DNA from: Prado023 sp032123675
Lineage (GTDB): Bacteria > Actinomycetota > Actinomycetes > S36-B12 > CAIYMF01
Length of the DNA stretch: 7,845 nucleotides
Direction of reading: 5' to 3'
Assembly: GCA_032123675.1 (NCBI GenBank)
Contig: JAQBEX010000218.1
Location: 1-7,845 of the forward strand
Part shown: one piece after another, positions 1 through 5,901 of the stretch
Position numbering within the stretch: the first letter of the stretch is position 1
How the letters are laid out: every line of letters starts with the position of its first letter
Program-made: the position numbers and the translations under genes
The notes under the pieces: generated by a model
What the model was told of the DNA's origin: nothing
Database searches by the model: none
Seen by the model: the letters and a program-made list of their open reading frames with translations, nothing else

Positions 1-200
1 CCCTCGTCGAGCGGAGGGTCCGCCGTGGCGCCCGCGAAGAAGGCATCCCAGTCCTTGGGCCGCGAGCGCACGTGGTGCAACCGATGCCGGACGTCGGCCA
101 GCACCCCGTCGATGTCGAAGACCGCAGCGGTGGGTCGCTGGTCGCTCGGTGCCACGTGGGTCGTACTGGTCTCTGATGGGTCGGGCTGGCGATCGGACAT
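1..200 (-). CDS. HAD-superfamily phosphatase, N-terminal part (truncated by window edge)
   Basis: Reading the minus strand from an ATG at 200-198 gives an open frame of 66 codons that runs off the left edge without a stop. After about 23 polar residues that look disordered comes TAAVFDIDGVLADVRHRL. This is a hydrophobic strand ending in the HAD motif I signature DxDG (Asp29 and Asp31). In the family Asp29 would be the nucleophile and Asp31 the acid/base. The following stretch, with HRLHHV and KDWDAFF, resembles the phosphatase group related to the 3'-phosphatase domain of phage polynucleotide kinase. The substrate cannot be told because motifs II-IV lie outside the window. The start is supported by a -10-like box six bases upstream. 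No Shine-Dalgarno is visible, so the transcript is probably leaderless. A later start closer to TAAVFD is possible. Confidence 0.8.
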   Translation of the reverse strand, partial: MSDRQPDPSETSTTHVAPSDQRPTAAVFDIDGVLADVRHRLHHVRSRPKDWDAFFAGATADPPLDE

Positions 201-212
201 GCGTGGACGCTA
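201..212 (-). promoter_or_regulatory. Probable leaderless promoter (-10 box) of the HAD gene
   Basis: On the minus strand TAGCGT (plus coordinates 207-212) fits the actinobacterial -10 pattern TANNNT. It is followed by six bases, CCACGC, and then the ATG at 200. That spacing puts the transcription start at or next to the A of the start codon. There is no purine-rich Shine-Dalgarno in between. No convincing -35 is seen. Confidence 0.45.
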
Positions 213-260
213 CCCCGCGGCCGTCGCCCGCAGGGAGCCGCGGCCTGAGGGACGTTCCGA

Positions 261-299
261 CCCGGTGGTCCGTGTGGTTGGGGACCGGCCCGCACCGGG
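261..299. repeat. Inverted repeat in the divergent HAD/hotdog promoter region
   Basis: CCCGGTG at 261-267 and CACCGGG at 293-299 are perfect 7-base inverted arms. A smaller inverted pair lies inside them: GTCC at 268-271 and GGAC at 282-285. The right arm ends 14 bases before the -10-like box of the plus-strand gene, so it covers that gene's expected -35 region. It may be an operator or chance in GC-rich DNA. The rest of the 126-base gap shows only two CCGCGGCC repeats, near 215 and 238. Confidence 0.3.
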
Positions 300-313
300 C
301 GCAGGGGGCTCGA

Positions 314-319
314 TAACCT
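314..319 (+). promoter_or_regulatory. -10-like box of the hotdog protein gene, leaderless type
   Basis: TAACCT at 314-319 matches TANNNT. Seven bases separate it from the GTG at 327, so the predicted transcript begins at or beside the start codon. No Shine-Dalgarno precedes that codon. The -35 position (around 291-296) has no TTGAC-like sequence. Confidence 0.5.
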
Positions 320-326
320 CGCGGGT

Positions 327-776
327 GTGGACTTCAAGACCCTTGTTGCGCAGATGCCCACCGCCGTGCCCATGGTGGGGACCCTCGGTATCGAGTTCCT
401 TGAGCTGGCACCCCAACGGGTCGTGCTCCGCCTGCCGGACCGACCCGAGTACCGCAACCATGTCGGCGGTCCGCACGCCGGCGCGATGTTCTCCGTTGCG
501 GAGACCGCCACCGGGGCCATCGTGCTCGGGAACTTCGGCATGCACCTGGACCGCGCGACGCCGTTCCCCGTGGACGCCAGCATCACGTTCAAGAAGGTGG
601 CCATGGGGCCGCTGTACGCCGAGGCCCTGATGCACGACTCGCCGGAGTCGATCCTCGCCACGCTGGATGCCGGTGAACGCCCGGAGTTCGCGATCGACGT
701 CACCCTTGCCACGGAGGACTGGACCGTGACCGGCGAGGCCAGATTCCTCTGGACCCTGAAGCCAAACCGCCGCTAG
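327..776 (+). CDS. Hotdog-fold thioesterase-like protein (PaaI/DUF4442 type)
   Basis: This 149-residue protein has the size and pattern of a single hotdog domain. After a helical N-terminus comes GTLGIEFLELAPQRVVLRLP, the usual first strands. It is followed by NHVGGPHAGAMFSVAETATG (residues 44-63), which matches the N-x-x-G-x-x-HAG-x-x-x-x-x-x-E signature of PaaI-like/DUF4442 proteins. There the HAG loop and the Glu on the central helix (Glu59) bind and hydrolyse acyl-CoA-type thioesters. Later strands (SITFKKVAMGPLYAEA, then VTGEARFLWTLK) complete the sheet. Homologues are cytoplasmic and oligomeric. The acyl substrate cannot be inferred and a non-catalytic role is possible. The start is a GTG, chosen because the protein begins there naturally and a -10-like box sits seven bases upstream. 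The gene diverges from the HAD gene, converges on the EF-G-like gene and appears monocistronic. Confidence 0.82.
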   Translation: MDFKTLVAQMPTAVPMVGTLGIEFLELAPQRVVLRLPDRPEYRNHVGGPHAGAMFSVAETATGAIVLGNFGMHLDRATPFPVDASITFKKVAMGPLYAEALMHDSPESILATLDAGERPEFAIDVTLATEDWTVTGEARFLWTLKPNRR

Positions 777-780
777 CCAA

Positions 781-810
781 ACCCAGCCCCCACCCCCGCA
801 AACCCTCCCC
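781..810 (-). other. G-quadruplex-type motif on the minus strand
   Basis: The plus strand has C-runs at 782-784, 787-791, 793-797, 803-805 and 807-810. Read on the minus strand these are five runs of three to five G separated by loops of 1, 5, 1 and 2 bases, a textbook intramolecular quadruplex pattern. It lies between the convergent stop codons and overlaps the left arm of the terminator hairpin. Folding is inferred from pattern only. Confidence 0.5.
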
Positions 811-867
811 GTAGGGCCAGACCCTCCCGGTCGTTGCGGAGGATCTGGCCCTTGGCGGAGGGTTTGC
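798..867. terminator. Two-tier bidirectional terminator between convergent genes
   Basis: The outer arms GCAAACCCTCC (798-808) and GGAGGGTTTGC (857-867) are perfect 11-base complements. The inner arms GGGCCAGACCCTCC (814-827) and GGAGGATCTGGCCC (838-851) pair at 13 of 14 positions. A symmetric 5+5 internal loop separates the two tiers, and the apical loop is 10 bases (828-837). The single mismatch is C-A in plus-strand RNA but a G-U wobble in minus-strand RNA, so the stem is slightly better for the EF-G-like transcript. There is no U-tract, as is common in high-GC actinobacteria. It lies 21 bases after the stop of the plus-strand gene and 8 bases after that of the minus-strand gene. Confidence 0.8.
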
Positions 868-875
868 CGAATGGG

Positions 876-3023
876 TCAGTGCTTGTCGGCTGCCGCGATG
901 ACCTTCTTGGCGATCTGCTGGGGCATCGGCTCGTGCCCGCTGTAGGTCCGGTTGAAGGTGCCGGTCCCGTGCGACATCGAACGCAGCTCGATCGCGTAGC
1001 GGGTCAACTCCAGGTCCGGGACGTCAGCCTTGATCATCGTCCGGCCATTGCCCGCCGGCTCAGATCCGGAGACGCGACCACGACGACCGGACAGGTCGCC
1101 CATGACGGCCCCGACGTACTCGTCGGAGACCAGCACGCTGACCGCCGACACAGGTTCGAGCATCGACACCTGGGCTGCGGCCGCGGCTTCCTTGAGCGCC
1201 AGTGCGCCAGCCATCTGGAAGGCCATGTCCGAGGAGTCGACCGAGTGCGCCTTCCCGTCGACGAGCGTGACCTGGATGTCGACGACCGGATACCCAGCCA
1301 CCACGCCGCGCTCCATCTGGGCGCGCACGCCCTTCTCCACGGAGGGGATGAACTGGCGGGGGACCGATCCACCGACCACCTTGTCGACGAACTCGAAGCC
1401 GGACCCCGGTGGCAGGGGGGCCACCTCGATGTCGCAGACGGCGAACTGGCCGTGCCCGCCGGACTGCTTGACGTGCCGGCCCTTGGCCTTGGCCGGTGCC
1501 GCGAACGTCTCGCGCAGTGAGACCCGCAGCTCCTCGGACTCCACCGCAACGCCGTAGCGGGTGCGCAGCCGGTCGAGCAGCACATCGACGTGCGCCTCGC
1601 CCATGCACCACAGCACCATCTGGCCGGTCTCGGCGTTCCGGTCCAGGCGCATCGTGGCGTCCTCGGCCACGAGCCTGCCCAGAGCCGCGCCCAGCTTGTC
1701 CTCGTCGGCCTTGGACTTCGCGACGATCGCGACCGGCAGCAGGGCGTCGGGCATGAGCCACGGCTCCATCAGCAGCGGGTTGTCCTTGTCCGACAGCGTG
1801 TCCCCGGTCTCTGCCCGGGTGAGCTTCGCGACCGCGACGACGTCCCCGGCGATGCCCGCGTCGATCGTCCGCTGGACCTTGCCCAGGGGACTGGACAGCG
1901 CGCCGATCCGCTCATCGAGATCGTGGTCCTCGTGCCCGCGGGACTCCCCGAAGTGCCCGGAGACGTGGACGAACGAGTCCGGCGTGAGCCGACCGGAGAA
2001 CACCCGGACCAGTGACAACCGGCCCACGTACGGATCTGTCGTCGTCTTCACGACCTCCGCGCACAGGGGCCCGTCCGGGTCGCAGGCCAACGGTCCTCGA
2101 GGCTGGCCCTCGGGCGTGGTGACTGGCGGCAGCGGGTGCTCCAGGGGCGAGGGGAAGCCGCGTCGGACCAGGTCGAGAACCTCCGGGGTGCCCAGCGAGT
2201 CGGGCTCCATCGCGGTGCCGATCACGGGGTAGAACGAGCCTCGGGCCACCGCCGTCTCCAGGTCGGTGATCAGGATCTCGGTGTCGATGTGCTCACCGGA
2301 GAGGTAGCGGTCCATGAGGGTCTCGTCCTCGCTCTCAGCGATGATCCCCTCGATCAGGGCCGCTCGGGTCGCCTCGATCAGCTCGAGGTGCGCCGGCTCG
2401 GGGTCACGGTCGACCCGGACACCGCTCGAGTAGTCGTGGATGCGCTCGCTGAGCAGGTCGATGAATCCGGCCGGGGTGCCGTCATCAGCCATCATCGGCA
2501 GCATCAGCGGCATCACGCCCTCGCCGAACACCCGCTGGCAGACCGCGACGAGCTCATCGAAGTCCGCGCGGGGATGGTCCAGGCGGGTCACGACCACGGC
2601 TCGGGGCATCCCGACAGCTGCGCACTCCTCCCAGAGCAGCTGGGTGCCGCCATCGACGCCATCAACCGCAGAGATCACGAAGAGCGCCGCATCCGCAGCG
2701 CGCAGCCCGGCGCGCAGGTCCCCGACGAAGTCGGCGTAGCCGGGTGTGTCCACGAAGTTCACCTTCACCCCGTCGACCATCACGGGGGCCACGGCGAGGC
2801 CGACCGAGCGCTGCTGGCGCACTTCTGCCTCGTCGAAGTCCGAGACGGTCGTGCCCTCCGTGGTACGCCCGGCGCGATTGATGGTGCCGGTGGCGGCCAG
2901 CATCGACTCGAGGAGGGTCGTCTTGCCCGCGCCCGAGGGTCCGACCAGGACCACGTTGCGGATGTTGGCGGGGCTGGCCGGTGCTGAGACCGAACCACCC
3001 CCTGAGGTGTTCGCCTGAGCCAT
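876..3023 (-). CDS. fusA2: Elongation factor G-like protein (EF-G2/FusA2 type)
   Basis: This 715-residue protein has the full EF-G domain order. The G domain has P-loop GPSGAGKT (residues 28-35) and DTPGY (92-96). Domain II is around GRLSLVRVFSGRLTPDSFVHV. Domains III-V include QSGGHGQFAVCDIEV, GGSVPRQFIPSVEKG, AGYPVVDIQVTLVDG and HSVDSSDMAFQMAG, all close to EF-G domain IV. The GTPase site is degenerate. The catalytic His of DTPGH is Tyr96, the switch I RGIT is RSVG (72-75), and the base-recognition NKxD is TRLD (146-149). These changes fit the actinobacterial paralogue called EF-G-like or EF-G2, not the housekeeping translocase. Its role is unclear, and weak or altered GTP hydrolysis is expected. 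The start is the ATG at 3023 because it has a good Shine-Dalgarno and a normal family N-terminus. The frame stays open 152 codons further upstream, but that part is antisense to pgsA. Confidence 0.9.
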   Translation of the reverse strand: MAQANTSGGGSVSAPASPANIRNVVLVGPSGAGKTTLLESMLAATGTINRAGRTTEGTTVSDFDEAEVRQQRSVGLAVAPVMVDGVKVNFVDTPGYADFVGDLRAGLRAADAALFVISAVDGVDGGTQLLWEECAAVGMPRAVVVTRLDHPRADFDELVAVCQRVFGEGVMPLMLPMMADDGTPAGFIDLLSERIHDYSSGVRVDRDPEPAHLELIEATRAALIEGIIAESEDETLMDRYLSGEHIDTEILITDLETAVARGSFYPVIGTAMEPDSLGTPEVLDLVRRGFPSPLEHPLPPVTTPEGQPRGPLACDPDGPLCAEVVKTTTDPYVGRLSLVRVFSGRLTPDSFVHVSGHFGESRGHEDHDLDERIGALSSPLGKVQRTIDAGIAGDVVAVAKLTRAETGDTLSDKDNPLLMEPWLMPDALLPVAIVAKSKADEDKLGAALGRLVAEDATMRLDRNAETGQMVLWCMGEAHVDVLLDRLRTRYGVAVESEELRVSLRETFAAPAKAKGRHVKQSGGHGQFAVCDIEVAPLPPGSGFEFVDKVVGGSVPRQFIPSVEKGVRAQMERGVVAGYPVVDIQVTLVDGKAHSVDSSDMAFQMAGALALKEAAAAAQVSMLEPVSAVSVLVSDEYVGAVMGDLSGRRGRVSGSEPAGNGRTMIKADVPDLELTRYAIELRSMSHGTGTFNRTYSGHEPMPQQIAKKVIAAADKH

Positions 3024-3031
3024 GTGAGGTG

Positions 3032-3038
3032 CCCTTTC
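3032..3038 (-). promoter_or_regulatory. Ribosome binding site of the EF-G-like gene
   Basis: On the minus strand GAAAGGG precedes the ATG at 3023 with an 8-base gap. It decides the start against the longer open frame. No clear -10 or -35 for this gene was identified in the divergent gap. Confidence 0.65.
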
Positions 3039-3078
3039 ATCGCGTTGGTGAAGTCTCCCGGGCGCAAGCCTCGCAACA

Positions 3079-3105
3079 AGGACCTTTGTCCTGCGCACCC
3101 GGGTG
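3079..3105. repeat. Two adjacent palindromes in the divergent EF-G-like/pgsA promoter region
   Basis: AGGAC-CTTT-GTCCT (3079-3092) is a dyad with 5-base arms. Three bases on, CACCCGGGTG (3096-3105) is a perfect 10-base palindrome. The second covers the expected -35 region of the pgsA promoter (about 3095-3100). They could be operators for either divergent gene. Short GC palindromes also arise by chance in such DNA. Confidence 0.35.
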
Positions 3106-3117
3106 GGGGTTTGTCGA

Positions 3118-3123
3118 TACGAT
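3118..3123 (+). promoter_or_regulatory. -10-like box of the pgsA operon, leaderless type
   Basis: TACGAT at 3118-3123 matches TANNNT and lies nine bases before the ATG at 3133. The bases between (CCGATCCTT) hold no Shine-Dalgarno, so transcription probably starts close to the start codon. A TTGTCC at 3086-3091 is too far upstream (26 bases) to be a normal -35. Confidence 0.45.
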
Positions 3124-3132
3124 CCGATCCTT

Positions 3133-3771
3133 ATGTTGAACAACGCCGACGCCCGCGGAGCCATTGCCCCAGTCGTGGAACCGATCGCTCGTGGCCTGCT
3201 GCGCATTGGCGTCACGCCGGACATGGTGACGTTGATCGGGACAACGCTCACAGTACTCACTGCCCTGATCCTGATCCCGCAGGAGAAGTTCATTCCCGCC
3301 GTGATCCTGCTCGTCATCTTCACGTCGGCCGACGTCCTCGACGGCACGATGGCGCGCCTGAACGGGACCCAGGGTCCGTGGGGCGCGTGGTTCGACGCCA
3401 CACTCGACCGCCTGGCCGACGGTGCGATCTTCGGTGGAGTGCTCATCTGGGCAGCGTGGTACTCCGACACGTTCACCACGATCCTGGCCTGGATCTGCCT
3501 TGCCGGCGGTGCCCTGGTCAGCTACGCCAAGGCCCGGGCGGAGGCCGTCGGCGCAACGGCCAACGGCGGCATCGCCGAGCGGGCCGAACGGATGATCCTC
3601 CTCGGGATCGGCGCGATCGTCTACCAGTTCGTGGACTGGGGGATGACAGCTGCGCTGGTCATCCTGTCCGTCCTGACGATCATCACGGTGTTCCAGCGCG
3701 GTATGGATGTGCGCCGGCAGCTCAAGCCCATGGATGGCCAGCCTGCGGCATCGACGGATCCCGAGGGGTGA
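3133..3771 (+). CDS. pgsA: Phosphatidylinositol phosphate synthase (CDP-alcohol phosphatidyltransferase)
   Basis: This 212-residue integral membrane enzyme carries the complete CDP-alcohol phosphotransferase signature DGx2ARx8Gx3Dx3D at residues 70-92. Asp67, Asp70, Asp88 and Asp92 are all present as metal ligands and catalytic base. Hydrophobic segments around 34-49, 53-66, 97-112, 116-132, 155-167 and 171-187 fit the six-helix fold. The block SYAKARAEA followed by GIAERAERM (130-154) is typical of enzymes that use inositol 1-phosphate. The family makes phosphatidylinositol phosphate from CDP-diacylglycerol and inositol 1-phosphate; dephosphorylation then gives phosphatidylinositol. The neighbours patA and pimA, which act on that product, support this over a glycerol-phosphate-specific enzyme. 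The ATG at 3133 is preferred to an in-frame GTG at 3103, because the protein begins there like its homologues and the -10-like box lies between the two. Confidence 0.92.
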   Translation: MLNNADARGAIAPVVEPIARGLLRIGVTPDMVTLIGTTLTVLTALILIPQEKFIPAVILLVIFTSADVLDGTMARLNGTQGPWGAWFDATLDRLADGAIFGGVLIWAAWYSDTFTTILAWICLAGGALVSYAKARAEAVGATANGGIAERAERMILLGIGAIVYQFVDWGMTAALVILSVLTIITVFQRGMDVRRQLKPMDGQPAASTDPEG

Positions 3772-3778
3772 GCCGGGC

Positions 3779-4693
3779 GTGAAGGAGCAGGTGACGTACC
3801 TGGCCTATGCCGGTGGGTGGGCAGCGGTTCGACTGATGCCCGAATCGATGGCCTACGCGGCCTTCGACCGGCTCGCCGACCAGCAGTGGCGGTCCCGCGG
3901 GTCCTCGGTCCGACGTCTCGAGGCCAACCTCGCCCGCGTCCTGGGGCCCGTGTCCCCCGACGAGCTGCGGGCGGTCTCCCGGGAGGGGATGCGGTCCTAC
4001 ATGCGCTACTGGTGCGACGCGTTCCGGATGCCCGGCTGGGACACAGCGCGCATCGACACGTTCGAGTTGCGCAACGCCCAGCGGCTTGCCGAGCCCGTAG
4101 CCGCCGGACGGGGGTCCATCGCTGCCCTGCCGCACATGGGGAACTGGGACCACGCGGGGGCGTGGACCTCGGTACACATCTCCCCGGTGAACACCGTTGC
4201 CGAGAAGCTCGAGCCCGAGAGGCTGTTCCGCGCGTTCGTCGACTTCCGGGAGTCGCTGGGGATGCACATCCATGGCCTGGGCGATCCCGGGGTGTACGGG
4301 CAGCTGCGTGCCACGCTCACCGACGGCGGGCTGGTGGCGCTGCTCGCTGACCGGGACCTGTCGGCCACCGGGGTCGACGTCGAGTTCTTCGGGGCCACTG
4401 CCCGGTTCCCGGCCGGTCCGGCTGCCCTGGCCGTGGACACCGGTGCCGCCCTGGTGCCCGTCACCCTCTGGTGGGAGGGGCGCAACGTGGCCACGGCGCA
4501 CCCGGAGATCGCGGCGCCGGTCAGCGGCGACCGCAAGGAGCGGATCCGGGTGATGACGCAGGGTGTGGCCACCGCGTTCGAGGGTGCGATCGTTGAGCAC
4601 CCGACCGACTGGCACATGCTGCAGCGGCTCTGGCTCGAGGATCTGGACCCCGACCGGCTGGCTGCCAGCGACGCGACCGGAGGGGCCAGCTGA
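3779..4693 (+). CDS. patA: Phosphatidylinositol mannoside acyltransferase
   Basis: This 304-residue protein of the HtrB/LpxL-like lysophospholipid acyltransferase family transfers a fatty acyl chain from acyl-CoA to the mannose of PIM1 or PIM2 at the cytoplasmic face of the membrane. The HX4D motif is HMGNWD (His119, Asp124), followed by AGAW. ADRDLSATGVDVEFFG (residues 190-205) and the following FPAGPAALA match the second conserved block of PatA. The Glu in VEFF is the likely partner of the catalytic His. The N-terminal helix (VTYLAYAGGWAAVRLMP) is probably membrane-associated. The start is the GTG at 3779, seven bases after the pgsA stop, with GAGGGG (3763-3768) ten bases upstream. A longer frame begins at 3707 but overlaps pgsA and lacks such a site. 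The stop shares one base with the pimA start. Confidence 0.9.
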   Translation: MKEQVTYLAYAGGWAAVRLMPESMAYAAFDRLADQQWRSRGSSVRRLEANLARVLGPVSPDELRAVSREGMRSYMRYWCDAFRMPGWDTARIDTFELRNAQRLAEPVAAGRGSIAALPHMGNWDHAGAWTSVHISPVNTVAEKLEPERLFRAFVDFRESLGMHIHGLGDPGVYGQLRATLTDGGLVALLADRDLSATGVDVEFFGATARFPAGPAALAVDTGAALVPVTLWWEGRNVATAHPEIAAPVSGDRKERIRVMTQGVATAFEGAIVEHPTDWHMLQRLWLEDLDPDRLAASDATGGAS

Positions 4694-5901
4694 TGCGCGT
4701 CGGGCTGGTCTGCCCCTACGCCTGGGACACCCCGGGCGGGGTCGCGGCACACATCGACGACCTCCGCACGGCGCTGATCCAACGGGGCCACGAGGCCGTC
4801 GTCCTGGCACCGGCCGACGACGACGACGCGCTGCCCGACTACGTCACCAGTGGTGGCAAGCCGGTGTCGATCAGCTCCAACGGATCGATCGCGAAGATCA
4901 ACTTCGGCCCGGGGCCGGCGGCTCGGGCACGCCGGTGGATCAAGGACAGCGACCTGGACATCCTGCATGTCCACGAGCCGTCCGGGCCGACGCTCGGGCT
5001 GCTGTCGGTCTGGGTGGCCGAGGGGCCGATCGTGGCCACCTGGCACGCCAGCATCAGGTCGTCGCGCCGGGAGCTCAACGCCACGGCTCCACTCGTGCGC
5101 AGCGCCACTGAGAAGATCCGGGCGCGGATCGCGGTCTCGGAGTACGCACGCCGCTCGATGGTCGAGTACACCGGCGGTGACGCCGTGCTGATCCCCAACG
5201 GGGTGGACTGCAGCCTCTACGTCGGCGACGAGCCGCTGCCCGGACGCTCCCGGGGCCACGACACGCTGATGTTCCTGGGTCGCATCGACGAACCGCGCAA
5301 GGGGCTGCCGACCCTGATTGATGCGCTTCCCCGGGTCGCCGCGGCGTTCCCGGAGGTGAAGCTGCTCGTCGCCGGCCCCGGCAACATCGCTGAGGTGCGC
5401 GCTGGCCTGGCCCCCGGCATCGCCGAGCGGGTCGAGTTCCTCGGACTTGTCAGCCAGGAGGACAAGGCCCGGGCCCTGCACTCCTCGGACATCTACGTGG
5501 CCCCGAACAACGGCGGGGAGTCCTTCGGGATCATCCTGCTTGAGGCCATGGCGGCGGGAACGCCGGTCGTGGCCAGCGACATCGAGGCCTTCCAGCGGGT
5601 GCTCGACGACGGCCGCGCGGGCGTGACATTCCGCAATGGGGACTCCGAGGACCTTGCTGACCGGCTCATCGAGCTGCTCGGCGACCCGGAGCGGCGCGCC
5701 GAACTGCATCGGATGGGGTACCTGCGCTCCGCCGAGTTCGACTGGTCGAGCGTGGCTCGCCGCGTGGTCGAGGTCTACCACAGCGTCGCAGTCGGCGGCG
5801 AGAAGGTGACCGCGGACCTGTCCCGCCAGTTCTGGGGCAAGCTGTCCCTGCGCCGGCCCACCTGGAGTGGCGACGAGCCGGAGGAGAGGGTGAGCCCATG
5901 A
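4693..5901 (+). CDS. pimA: Phosphatidyl-myo-inositol mannosyltransferase PimA
   Basis: This 402-residue GT-B retaining glycosyltransferase (GT4) transfers mannose from GDP-mannose to the 2-position of phosphatidylinositol, the first step of PIM synthesis. Key family residues are in place. The Gly15-Gly16 loop (DTPGGVAAH) and His118 in ATWHAS are present. The GRIDEPRKG block carries Arg197 and Lys203, which bind the diphosphate. The E-x7-E motif ESFGIILLE has Glu276 and Glu284. A basic, amphipathic stretch with Arg78, Arg80, Arg81 and Lys84 is where mycobacterial PimA contacts acidic lipid, so the protein is probably peripheral to the membrane. The ATG overlaps the patA stop (TGATG) and follows GGAGGGG at 4680-4686. 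About 20 extra residues at the C-terminus (basic, then acidic) go beyond mycobacterial enzymes. The end overlaps the next start by four bases (ATGA). Confidence 0.93.
   Translation: MRVGLVCPYAWDTPGGVAAHIDDLRTALIQRGHEAVVLAPADDDDALPDYVTSGGKPVSISSNGSIAKINFGPGPAARARRWIKDSDLDILHVHEPSGPTLGLLSVWVAEGPIVATWHASIRSSRRELNATAPLVRSATEKIRARIAVSEYARRSMVEYTGGDAVLIPNGVDCSLYVGDEPLPGRSRGHDTLMFLGRIDEPRKGLPTLIDALPRVAAAFPEVKLLVAGPGNIAEVRAGLAPGIAERVEFLGLVSQEDKARALHSSDIYVAPNNGGESFGIILLEAMAAGTPVVASDIEAFQRVLDDGRAGVTFRNGDSEDLADRLIELLGDPERRAELHRMGYLRSAEFDWSSVARRVVEVYHSVAVGGEKVTADLSRQFWGKLSLRRPTWSGDEPEERVSP

Noticed and set aside
834..1520. Plus-strand open frame opposite the 3' end of the EF-G-like gene
   Set aside because: It starts inside the terminator hairpin and its translation is an antisense shadow.
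2136..2987. Long plus-strand open frame opposite the EF-G-like gene
   Set aside because: Its His/Asp/Arg-rich, low-complexity composition is typical of an antisense shadow in GC-rich DNA. No Shine-Dalgarno or recognisable domain.
3103..3132. GTG at 3103 as the pgsA start
   Set aside because: No Shine-Dalgarno, and the probable -10 box lies between it and the ATG at 3133. The extra ten residues do not look like family sequence.
3024..3479. N-terminal extension of the EF-G-like protein by 152 codons
   Set aside because: The extension is antisense to pgsA, has no EF-G similarity, and a good Shine-Dalgarno precedes the ATG at 3023, where the family N-terminus begins.
3707..3778. Upstream in-frame start for patA at 3707
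   Set aside because: It would overlap pgsA by 65 bases. The GTG at 3779 has a good Shine-Dalgarno and the normal N-terminus.
4006..5781. 591-codon minus-strand open frame opposite patA and pimA
   Set aside because: It spans two well-identified genes, has shadow-type composition and no domain.
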